Shown here piece by piece: positions 13,601 through 24,400 of a stretch of DNA of 64,000 nt; position 1 is the first letter of the stretch, and each line of letters starts with the position of its first letter. The position numbers were made by a program, and so were the translations under genes. The notes under the pieces are model-generated. The model was not told the DNA's origin. It ran no database searches and saw only the letters and a program-made list of their open reading frames with translations. Where the stretch lies: NCBI GenBank assembly GCA_017590115.1, contig JAGGNK010003335.1, forward strand, positions 2,790,001-2,854,000, written 5' to 3'. This stretch comes from Montifringilla adamsi (Eukaryota > Chordata > Aves > Passeriformes > Passeridae).

Positions 13601-14541
13601 ACCCTTCTGACATTTTCAGGAAACTAGAATGTCAGTTAGACATAATCAGTAATTCATTTAAAGTAATTACCTTTAAAATTGTCTAAGGTTTCTGTTATGT
13701 CTTTCAGTTAAACATGAACTGTAAATACTTTTAATATGATGTTTCAAACTGAGATTCAAGCTAACTGCTTTGCAAACTGTCTGCTGCTCTGCTACATCAA
13801 AGGATCGTGAAACCTGACATTAAAACGCAACCACCTCTTGGTGAAACAGGGGAGCAAGCAACAACAGGTGCAACACAAAAAGGAAGAATATTACTTAGAC
13901 AAAACTGCAGGGAAGATTTCTGTAGGTAATGTGGTCTTGAAGAGAGGCTCAGAACAAAATTAATCTGATGGAACAGGTAACAGTAAAATGACTGTTTGGG
14001 GCTATATGCCCTGAGGCAGGACCTTCAGGGAGCCGTGGACATGCAAGGCTAAAAAAGTTTGTTAGGTTGTGTTTTGCTGCTTTGTTTATAACATCTTAAT
14101 GGATGCAAGGGAAAGAGCCTTGTGCAGCTGTAGCTTTGTGTGGACAAAGAACTGTTTACATCTGGATACTTTGTTTAAATTTCTGAAAAATTAATACAGA
14201 AGTATAAATGGAGACCACCACAACAAGTGTCGTAACACTTAAAATTTCACCTTTTTCTTATCAAATGAATAATAATAATAAAAAAAAAATTCCTGAATTT
14301 AGGAGACAATATTCACAACCATTTCAGTCATATGCAGCTAAGTTGCCACTTATATTTAAGATATTCTTGAGGATTTATTACTGTAAAACAAGTACTTTAA
14401 ACCAAATACAAATCTCTTTAGGAAGAATAGTACTGAATTTCAAACAAAACTGAACTGCACAACTTCAATGATTAGTCCTCCAGTGATTGACATCTGAACA
14501 TTTTTATTGCATAAATATTCCTCTATACCCAGTAGCACTTC
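10643..14541. other. Noncoding DNA, nothing recognised
   Basis: Mostly AT-rich. A patch with higher GC at about 12,745-12,950 carries overlapping short open frames (the longest 112 codons, 12,759-13,097) with no recognisable domain. An (AAT)n/A-run microsatellite lies at 14,269-14,290. There is no splice-flanked or conserved-looking exon that I can support. Confidence 0.55.
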
Positions 14542-14942
14542 TGTCCTGGTTTAGGACAAATCTGGGAGGAAACTTCCAAAGGGGGTCCCCACTAGAAAGC
14601 AGATTCAAGTGGCTCCTCCCCTAACTGGTTTGGGAAAAGATTTCCTTGGAGAAAAGTGGAAAAAACCTGTTTATTTAACAAGCAAAGTATTCACAAGCAT
14701 AAAAAATCAATAATATTAAACAATAAAACCTCTCACTGTTCTGAAGAGATGGCAAATTCAGAAAGTCCTTTTGGTCTCAGTCTCTTATCAGTCCCTCCTG
14801 TGCTGGAAAAGGCCTGTCCCAGGCCCCAGTGTGCCACAGGTGTGAGCTCCCGCTGTTTTTCAGGGTTTTCAGTCCAGAGCAGGGCCAAGCAGCTCCAAGA
14901 AAAAGAAAAGCCACAGTCTGGGGAACTTCTCTGCCTCAGCAG
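14542..14942 (-). mobile_element. LTR of ERV remnant, minus strand
   Basis: On the minus strand the sequence ends in TAAACCAGGACA exactly at 14,542 (the + strand begins TGTCCTGGTTTA), as expected for a retroviral LTR terminus. An AATAAA polyadenylation signal lies at 14,675-14,670, about 130 bases before the end, so R and U5 are likely intact. The upstream edge near 14,942 is inferred from the point where RNase H similarity stops. No TATA box is obvious, so U3 may be shortened. No target duplication can be checked because the other end of the element is missing. Confidence 0.7.
14670..14675 (-). promoter_or_regulatory. AATAAA polyadenylation signal in LTR
   Basis: The minus strand reads TTAAATAAACAGG here, inside the LTR-like segment. 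It is placed as expected for the R region of a retroviral LTR. Confidence 0.55.
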
Positions 14943-16065
14943 CCCAAATTGGTTTTCCCCTATGCTGCCAGTTAGCCTCTTTCCCCCTTTCCAGCCAGCC
15001 CCACAGAGCATTGGCTACTATCCACAAATCTATATAAAGGTAGAGCTTTGGCCACTTCTCTCTCTCAGCAATGTCCAGGGCCAGCTGAACAGCCTTGAGT
15101 TCAGCAAGTTGACTTGATCCACCTTCTCCTTCAGCAGCTTGTGCATCCTGTTGTGTGGGGCTCCATACGGCTGCTTTCCCCTTCCAGTTCATCCCTGTGA
15201 TGCAACAGGAACCGTCAGTGAAAAGAGTGCACCGTGTTTCCTGTGCTGCTAGATGGTTGTATGGTGGAGCTTCTTCAGCACGTGTCACTTGCTCTTGTTC
15301 CTCTCCATCAGTGAGACCAAAGTTTTCTCCTTCGGGCCAGTTTGTAATTATCTCCAAAATCCCAGGGCGATTCAGGTTTCCAATACAGGCACTCTGTGTG
15401 ATAAGAGCAATCCACTTGCTCCCTGTGGTGTTGGTGGTGTGGTGGGTGGTGGGAGCCTTTCCTTTAAACATCCACCCCAGCACCGGTAGTCGGGGTGCCA
15501 GGAGGAGTTGTCCTTCTGTGCCAATCACCTCTGAGGTGGCTTGAACTCCTTCACAGGCAGCCAGGATTTCTTTCTCTGTGGGAGTATAGTTGGCTTTGGA
15601 CACTCTGTAGCTTCGACTCCAAAATCCCAGTGGTCAGCCTTGAGTCTCCCCAGGCACCTTCTGCCACAGACTCCAGGACAAACCATGGCTCCCAGCTGCA
15701 GAGTAGAGCATGTTCTTCACCTCTGGTCCTGTCCTGACTGGGCCAAAGGCTACCACATGAGCGATCTCCTGCTTGATCTGGGCAAAGGCTTGTTGCTGCT
15801 CAGGGCCCCAGTGGAAATCGTTCTTCTTGAGGGTGACCAGGTAGAGAGGACTCACATTCTGACTGTACTCAGGAATGTGCATTCTCCAAAAACCTATGGT
15901 GCCAAGCTTGTGTTTCCTTCTTGCTGCTTGGTGGAGACATCGTGGTGATCTTGTTGATGACCTCAGTGGGAATCTGATGCTGTCCATCTTGCCACTTTAC
16001 TCCCAGGAACTGGATTTCTCAGGCAGGTCCCTTGACTTTGCTCTTTTTGGTGCTCTTCTTAATAC
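14943..16065 (-). pseudogene. ERV pol remnant: RT end and RNase H
   Basis: The minus strand encodes, in order, the RT segment LGVKWQDG (about 16,006-15,983), then RT thumb/connection sequence including GFWRMHIPEYSQ (near 15,890) and FHWGPEQQQAFAQIKQEI (near 15,810-15,755). YTPTEKEILAACEG follows (15,590-15,549), then RNase H. In RNase H, LFTDGSC carries the first catalytic Asp (codon 15,216-15,214), AELKAVQLAL carries the Glu (15,102-15,100) and YIDLWIVANALWGW carries the second Asp (15,030-15,028). Similarity stops after GKPIWAA near 14,944, before the RNase H C-terminus, and integrase is absent. The frame is broken by a frameshift near 15,900-15,935 and an in-frame TGA at 15,636-15,634. The longest intact piece is 244 codons (15,603-14,869), whose last 25 or so codons run into LTR sequence. 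In life this enzyme copied viral RNA and degraded the RNA strand; here it is dead. Confidence 0.87.
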
Positions 16066-17789
16066 ATGAAGTTTGGAATTGTGTGACTAATGCTGCCATT
16101 AGCTAGATTGAGGATTCCTGATTATTTGGGCTGTACACAAATTGCTTTGCAGCAGTTCAGTTGCAATGTTAATGCAGAGCGTGATCATTGAAATGCACAA
16201 GAGCAGCAAAATGCAAACGCAGACATTTGTTTTCCAGCCAATCTGATATAAGTGTAATTCATATCACTGTAATGAGGTCTGCTTACTTCCTGTCTTTTTT
16301 GAAGTCTCTACACCTTCTCAAGGGCAAAATTGTTTTCTAAATAGAGTGTTCCTGAATTCAGTCTCTTCTGTTGAAGTACTCCATCAGAGAGAACTAAAAT
16401 AGCTCCTATTTACACATAGACACTGTCCTCATAATATTTGCATGTTGTCTGGAAGCCTGTAGCCTTCTAAATCTATAAACAGCTCACAAAGTCACACACT
16501 AATTTCTTAAGGATCAAGAAGTTGCTTAAAGTCAGAAAAACTATAAAATGCAATTACAAGCCAAGAAAAAAAAAAAAAAGAAGGTACAGTATGTGACTAT
16601 GTATGTGATAGAACAACAGATTTTGTTACTATTTCAGCTTACCTAGCCACATCTGCATTAATAGCAAAAGGAAGGTCAGCACTGAGCATCCGGAATGTTT
16701 GCTGGGTAAAAATTAAACATCAAAAAACTTGGCCTCCTTCACCAGTCCCTCCAACCAATAAAGAAAGCAAACCAACCCCCAAAAAAACACCAAGCATCTC
16801 ATCTTGTCAAAACAGGAGTGCTAAACTCATGAAATAAAAGCAATGAAAAGAAGCAAAAAGCCATTTCTGATGTTCTGGGTCTCTCATTTGTAATGTTATC
16901 CATCCTAATGTTTTACTGACAAGTGTTACTTGAGCTCATTGGCTGTCAACCACTGACATTTGGGCACCCCTTCTAAGAATAGTGCTTAGGAAACTGGATG
17001 TGCAGCAGCCACGGTATTGAAAAGTTCAATATTTTCTTTAACATGCTGTAGATTTATCTACAGCTTTAAAATCTGTCTGCTGGCTCTGTTTTTCTGTAAG
17101 GAAATAGGTAACACATGTATGTGCATGTAGGCCATTGTGATGACTCAGAAATTTTTGGCTTTTTCAGGAAACTGTTTCTTACAAATCCTCCATTTTCACA
17201 TGTCTGTTTTCATTCCATATTCACCAGATGTCACAACTTCACTTTTGTTCATGCATCACAAAACAGATTCAGTGCTGTTCTTTTCTGTAATCCTAAAACA
17301 GATTTAAGGATGACAGGTAGAAAAATAATTTTAGTAATCCTTTCATTACCTACATTCTTGTCACCTCAGAAAGTGGCAAAGGAATGCTCTGCCTCAGCTA
17401 AACAGACCTTTGGAAATCTTTGATCCCTGCTTCTGATATATTGCTTTAATTGGTCCTATTTTGATCAGGCTAAATTAAGTCTCCTGCTCTTGAAGTAGAA
17501 TAACACTGAAACAGTTGCCTTAATTTCATTTTTGCTGTCTCAGGGCAAGAGAAAAGCCCATGTAATCCATTCAGGAAGCACTGATTCACTTGTGATAGCA
17601 GGTGTAGCTGAAAACACAAAAACACCCCTTCCCACTAAGAATTTGGACTCGTTCAACATGTGCTGGATATTCCAGGGATAGACAAAACTAAAAATAAGAA
17701 AAAACTATGCTCTACTTATCACTTTTCCCCCTCCCCCACAGATATATATACTAAATGTACACTATAACTAAACATTAAATATAGACTAT
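16066..17789. other. AT-rich noncoding DNA, nothing recognised
   Basis: No gene or repeat is recognised. A 15-nt A run lies near 16,566. The plus-strand open frame 17,115-17,423 (102 codons) has no recognisable content. Confidence 0.55.
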
Positions 17790-17825
17790 ATATTAAATGT
17801 GAATGTGGCATTTCACATTTAATAT
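17790..17825. repeat. Perfect 14-bp inverted repeat (hairpin)
   Basis: The arms ATATTAAATGTGAA (17,790-17,803) and TTCACATTTAATAT (17,812-17,825) are exact reverse complements around the 8-nt loop TGTGGCAT. Pairing does not continue beyond the stem, so it is too short for a typical microRNA precursor. The local sequence is very AT-rich, which makes such a stem more likely by chance than in mixed sequence. Function is unknown. Confidence 0.85.
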
Positions 17826-20800
17826 TAACCGTGAACTGTAAATGCAGTACACAATATAGCCAAGAAACCTCCCTCCTTAGAGGCAAGTGATCCTTTTTGG
17901 AAATTCCCAGAGTGACCTGCTCCAATTCCCAGTCAAACATATCCATTTCTCCAGGAACCATCACAAATAATGCTTTTCTCTTTTCTTTGTTTTCAGAAGG
18001 GTCTTGCTTTGACCAGCATTTCCTTTGCATATCAAACATTCATTCTATCATAATCACTATTAATGAACAGACGAGAAAGGAAGAACAGACTTTGTTATCT
18101 TCTCGCCTTAACAGAATCAGCAGGAAATAGATCAAAGGCTGGCATATCCATTCCTGACCTTCCCTTTTACCTGGTTTGCAGAATTTGGGAAGTATTTACT
18201 TATCTTCTTTCCCCCTCTCTCCCCTTGCTCTTGATTTCTGGTATCAAGAGAGCAGAGTGCTCCTCCATCCAGGTCTTGTCTTTTGACCCCTGCAGCAAAA
18301 ACCTCCTTATTACTGCTCTGTGCTCTAAGGATTTATTTACTACATGCAGTTGGCTCAGAATACTTTCAGATCTACTCCACAGTAGTATAAATAATTTCAC
18401 AGCACAGAGACAAACTTGGGCTTTGCCCTAAGAACCCAGCCCATCTCAAATCCTTCTGCAGGTCCCCACACATGTAAGTGAAGGGGTTTGGAGTTAGGAG
18501 TGTATGAATCTTCCTCTTCACTGAAATTGCCCTGTCAAGAACAGGAACTGCATAGGGTGAATTTTAACATATGAAGCCTAGATAATTTTTTTAATGGAAG
18601 ATCATTTAATCCCTATTAAATCATAAAACAAGAAACCAGGATAATAATAGCTAAAGCAAGCACAAAGGAACAGAGAAAGAATAAGGTTCTATATTCTATT
18701 CATGTGCTTTAAGATAGACTACTAAAAGTAGGAGGAAGAACATTTCCAGGAAGATGGGTTTAGTTTGACAGTATATAAATAGCCCAAGCTGAGGATGTAA
18801 CAATTGCTCTGTCTCTTCTAACACCTGGCAGGGCAGTAACCAGAACTGAGCTGACTATGGAACTGGAATATTTTGCAGCTTAGATTTCTTCAATAAGGCT
18901 AAGCCAGCTCAAAAGATTTCACTGTTGCTCTAACACACAAGCCTTTGATGTTTCCTCATCTTTACATCATAGAAGGAGCTCAAAGGGTTAATTAAAATTT
19001 AATGATATCGGCAGTACTTTGAAAAAGTTATGAACTTGGGTGAGATCAATCACTTTCTTGGACTGTCTGACTTCAAAGCAAACATTATGCAAAGGAAAAA
19101 AATTCTCTCATTCTGCATTGAATTCATAAGCAAGGATTTCCTCATTAGCGGTCTGTGCATGGAGGAGATTCCAAGTTCAGACTGGAAGAGGTGAGGTGCC
19201 AAAAAAATGGTTAATCAGAATTTCATGCCTTTGATGCTAGTCACATGTTGAATGAATGCACCACTGCAAACCAGGGGACACTTGAACAGTCCCAAAATAG
19301 GAAGTCAGGGATTAAGGCATGAGCAATCTTTTTTCCAAATTCACAACTTGTTTGCAGAGATTTAGCTAAAACCTCATTAACTTGTTTATTCACTCTTACT
19401 GACATTCAACAAAATGTCAACTGAAATAACAAAAGTAAAGTTTTGAAAAATGTACACATCTCTAGTCTGCATTTGTAGTTTTATTTGTTTACTATCTACA
19501 TTTTATTTGAGCTGACAGCTTTCACTTTCTGCAGTTTTATTCTGACCTGAAGGTATTACTATATTTTTTAAGACAAATACACTTTAGATGACAAAATTAT
19601 GAAAATCCCCTATTAGAGATCTGAGTTTACCAGTGACTAGTTAGATTTATCATGAAGATTAACAAAAATTCACTTTAATGCAAGTGTTGACAGTAAAGCA
19701 CCATCTCTGCTCAGAAAAGGCTGTGTAGGGAGCTTGATTCAGCTCCAGCCTTGTGCCTTCCTCTAATCCCAGCACCAACCTACTCTGCAAAGGAAATATG
19801 CTCTGTGGTATGATTCCTCCTGGAGGTTGGTTTTATCACATATTTAATATTCTTCATAAGCAATCATGGGATGTATTCAATAGACCCATGTGTTCAAAGC
19901 TCTACAGTTCTCAATGTAATTATACACTTACCACGAGACATTTATTGCCTCACCCAATGCCTCAAATATATGTCTGGCTTTTTAAACATATCCTTTCATT
20001 GAATGACTCCTGTTTGCAAATTCTATTTCTTTTAAAATGTCCTACTCTAGACATAACTATTCAGAACCACCAGGTGTGATGCTGGGAACACAGCAAAAAG
20101 AAACAGTAAAATTGCTTTGTGCAGAAATGCATTGCTGGTGTACCCTGAAAGTTTTAGTGAGAGTGATAACTGTGAAATGTGTAACCAACTTCCTTAGAAG
20201 ACTTTTTCAGACTGTTGTGATTGCAGGGCTTGCACCATTTATAGGAAGAAAACCATGGGCTTGGCAGTCCCTGTTAAAGATGTACTGGTTCATCCATGCC
20301 CTCTCATGGTGATGCCTGCTTTCCTTCCAGCTCTTTACTAATGAGAAAATCCCAACTTTGGTGGGATTTTTGTTGTTTGTGGTATTTTATTCTATGTTTG
20401 TTTGTTTGTTTTCTGCCATCAGGCTTTTAATTCAATGTAATGGGGATTTGCCAAGTCACCCTGCAAATCCACATCTTCTGATTAATTACTGAAAAGGAAG
20501 TCGGAAAAGCCAATATTTATGTTCTCAGCATTTCAGATGGCTTGTATAGGCACACAATGAGCTGGTTTTGGTGGACTAGAGTCATCACCATGAAGATGAT
20601 CTTTTCCATGGTATTATAAGAAATATTTCAATAAAATGCTGGATATTTTGAGTTTATAGATTTCAGTTGAATTAGCTCTGTGGTAAAGAGTTTCCATTTA
20701 AAGTGCATTCAACCTTTTTTTTAGGGATACAGATAAAAAGGCAGCAGTAGTATTTAAAGAACCACAGCAACAACAAATTTATTTTATTTTTGGCACTCCC

Positions 20801-20939
20801 TTACCCCTTTAATAGACAGAAATTCTATAAAATCTATTTCTGCTTTTGAGGCAGAAGATAATAACAGCTGTCATTTTTCAAGGGAAAAAAATTACCTAAA
20901 AATGAGGTAGAGCTGTCTTTCTGCCTTCATCTTTTGTCG
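17826..20939. other. Noncoding DNA, nothing recognised
   Basis: AT-rich sequence with only unrecognised short open frames, such as + 18,063-18,431 (122 codons) and + 19,753-20,079 (108 codons). A TATATAAATAG string at 18,772 has no promoter context. A short (TGTT)n lies at about 20,397-20,410. Confidence 0.55.
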
Positions 20940-21440
20940 GATGTCAAACCCAGAAAAACAATACAACAAGGATGAGAAAAGGAACAAGACAGCAGCTCAT
21001 CCTTTCAGACCTGTCTCTCATTTCCTGACAAACCTGTTGGGCAAAGACAGACAGACCACAAGGTCCCTCAGCTCCTCGAGGATGGCAAATCCATACTCAG
21101 GACTGTTTGTAACAGGGCTTGTAACACTCCTGTCTCGTCAAAGAGGGTATGGAATCAGTTTTGATCGGGTGAATCTGACTTTTTATTAAAAAAGGCATTA
21201 GAAGAGAAGATGCCAGGAAGGCAGATGTGTGAGATAGGAGAGGAAGAGGAGGCACAGAGGAAGGGTGACCGAAGCCTCACACTCTCAGTGGTGCCTGGGC
21301 TCTATCTCGAGGTGGTGGAGGAGGACTCTTCTCTTCTGAAAAATGCCTGGGGAGTCTCTTTGGCAATTCAGAGGTGTCACAAAACAGCTCTTAAATAAAA
21401 CTCAGTCCCCTCAGCCCTTTCAGGCCCCTGTTCCAACTGA
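20940..21440. other. Mixed-composition patch with several CpGs, unassigned
   Basis: This half-kilobase is less AT-rich than its flanks and has more CpG (for example CTCGAGG twice, GTCTCGTC and GATCGGG). It holds two short + strand open frames, 20,941-21,189 (82 codons) and 21,210-21,398 (62 codons), neither recognisable. It could be an untranslated or lncRNA exon, an old transposon piece or a regulatory element. I cannot tell which from sequence alone. Confidence 0.3.
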
Positions 21441-24400
21441 AGTGGAGGGAGGAATAGCTCACGTTTTTGGATGTGATCTCATTTGTCTTCATGTGTACAT
21501 ATAGAATGAAACATGTTTGGTTCAGAAAGCCGGGCTTTGATTTGACAGGAAGGTGTGAAATAGAGTTCCCTTTCATGTCAAACATCAGTGAAAATTGCAT
21601 GTGGTTGGTAGTTTAAATTATTTGGGGCAAAAAATTAATCTTATTCAGCTAAGCCATATATAAACGTCCACATGTATAAACAGCAGCAATCATGTCATTC
21701 TTTTAACTTTATATACTTCTTTCTTGTCTAGTGGTTTTCCCCAGTGAGATGGCATAATTAAAGAAAAACTAAATCCATTTTTTTCCCAAATCAACAACAA
21801 ATACTTTTATTCCTTTATATTGACTTTCTATTAATTTATTTATAAATTTACAGTAACCTTGCTTATCTTTAAAATTAGCAAAGTAACTAATATTAAAACT
21901 ATATATTTTTCAATAAAGTTCAACGAAGTCACAGTATATAAACACATAGAATTTAAAACTGCTAAAATACACTAATCAAGGGCAGATCATGGGACTACTA
22001 TTACCTTTTGCTGTGTGATTTTTTTTTAGTTACTGGGCTTTGAGTTAGGGATGTCTCTCTATTTAAACTTCCATGCTGTACCTCAGGCAGCTCTGTTCCT
22101 TAGTATCATATTTGTTCATTTGAATTATTTCTGAAGTCTAGTCTGCCCTAACCTAAAAATCACAGGTAATGCTGCCAAGTGCTATCATGTTCTCTGAGCA
22201 CTTTTAAATAGTGGGTACTCTGACTTCATTTAAGAAGTTAAATAAAACATCAGCCAGGTTTAGCTGTACCATAGCAAATTTTGAATTCAAGTGAAGGATT
22301 TACTGTGACACAAAAGTCTATTACAAACTGTTTGCAATAAAAGTATTTTCACGATTAGCTAGAAGTAAATGAGGAGTCCAAAGTCTTCAAAATGACAATC
22401 AAATTATTTCCATTAGAGCTACTGCCTACAACCATTTCTACTACTGATGGTTACATGTGACTAATGTACCAGAGACAGACAAAGCACTGACAGGGAGACA
22501 GAGCCACTGGGGAGGGGGAAGATGCAGATTAGGATGGCTGAATACTGCACTAACAATCCATGAGAAACTTCCAGAGGGAATCCCACACTGCAAAGTTCTA
22601 TTATACCAGGAAAGACCTTCATGGTTAATGTAAATTAGTTCTGACATTTGGGAATTGAAAAGGAAGTCATGAGAGGAACAGTTCAGTCAGCTCTCAGACT
22701 GTGGGTCTTCTCAAAGACCCTGTGGAGCTGTGACAAACTTCTTTTACTTTTATAAAATGATCTCATGTCTGAGAAGACCCCGAGGAAGGTGTCAAGCAAA
22801 GAAACAAATCCTTTTTTGATGACAGACAATCACCTATCTTAATAACAGCTTTTACTGTTCACTCCAAAGACTTTCAAGTTCTTTATTTTAAAAATATATA
22901 ACATTGCTAAATGAAATACAAAGTGCCTTTGGCTGTTGTCACTGTACCTCTTTCTTCATTTTTTCCAATAAAACCTCTATGCTGTAAAGGGGAAACTGGT
23001 TTAAAAAAAAATACATTTTCTTTTCTTCTCCTTCAGAAAGGGGTATTGTAGGAAGACAAATGGGAGAATGAGAAAGGGGGAAGTATACACTGCATCCTTT
23101 AAAAAGCACATTTATTCTGCCCTAGCATGTGTTTCATTGCCTCTCAAGGGTGCAGTTTATCTGCTTTTCCACTTCTAAGTAGATACAGTGCCTGAATTAT
23201 ACCCCCTGCACATCTCCTATTACATCACTACCACGCTGAATTCCGAAAGGATGACACAGATACAAAACGTTCAAATGTTGCAGTTCTGTTCTAATACTCA
23301 TTAAGCCACAAAATGTTTAAAGATTCCAGGTTGGAGGCCTGTATTCCCTTAGTACATCTTAATAAGTCTGTTTAGTCTGTGGAGGGCATGAATTATTATT
23401 TCATTCTGTAGAAGTTGAAAATAGCGAGGGAAAAAAAAAAAAGAATCTGCCCTTGGAAATAACAGGATTACATTTTAGTCAGCTGTCAGGAAATGTTGAT
23501 CATTTGAAGCTTTCACTTGGGGGCCACTTTTGTGGTTGTTCTGTCTTCGAGACAGTACATTCAAAAAATTCCTCCTCTTAACATTATGAGATAAAAGTGT
23601 GAGCAACAAGTGAGTTTTTATATGTCTTTGTAATTGTGGGAATATAGCTACACTCTGCATCCTGCTGTAATAGCAAGCTTGTGCAAAATAATTAGTTGTA
23701 TTTAAACTGTCACATGAGCTTAATAAATAGATGTTAAACTTCTATTTTTGGTTATTTTGACGTTTGTAAGAGAGAATCTATCTCAGTTCTGTATGGATTT
23801 AAAAAAAGAGGCACAATATATTACTATGATTTTAGCCTGAATTTCAAATGGCAGAAAGCATGAAACACTTAAAATGCTGTGGTAGGTTGACCATTTATAC
23901 AAGAAAAAGATATAATTCATTGCCTTTGATAGCATTGCTTTCTGCATCTTTAACTATAAAACTTAGTAATTTTATGTGTAATATGAACATAACTATTTCT
24001 GGGTTGATCCAAACCAGAAAATTGTAAAGAATTTTACATTTCTAGCCTTAAGACAGATTTTCAATAAAGTGTTTTGACTACATCCTTGCACTGAAGTAAT
24101 TGGAGTTGCTGTGTTGTAGCTATGAAGGTTTGAGTGCAGAAAAAATTGCAGAAATAAATAATATCTTTCATTAGACAAAGTGATTTCATTGGAAAAAAAC
24201 AGACACATTTATTCATAACAGCCATTCTTCAGATCCTAAAGAGAAGAAAAATATGTGTTAGAAAAACAATCAATCTAATTAATAACCTAAACATGTGAAG
24301 GAAAGTGTGATGAACACCTTTGGAGCCAAGAGGGGTGACAATGCCAACATCCATTCTTTCAGAAATAAAGCTAACTTTTGTTTCAGCAAGTTATTTCTTA

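Larger units (their letters stand above)
14542..16065 (-). mobile_element. Truncated endogenous retrovirus, minus strand
   Basis: This defective provirus consists of a pol fragment (about 16,065 to 14,943) running into an LTR (14,942-14,542). The 5' LTR, gag, protease, most of reverse transcriptase, integrase and env are absent. A full provirus would be several kilobases longer, so at least two large losses have occurred: one at the 5' side (breakpoint near 16,065) and one that removed everything between RNase H and the LTR. The RNase H motif with VANALWGW recalls ERVL-like elements, but I would not assign the class without a tree. Base composition is richer in G+C than the surroundings. Confidence 0.82.

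Noticed and set aside
14656..15544. + strand open frames of 153 and 129 codons
   Set aside because: They are antisense shadows of the minus-strand retroviral RNase H and LTR.
18765..18800. TATATAAATAG promoter-like string
   Set aside because: Common by chance in AT-rich DNA; no LTR or exon around it.
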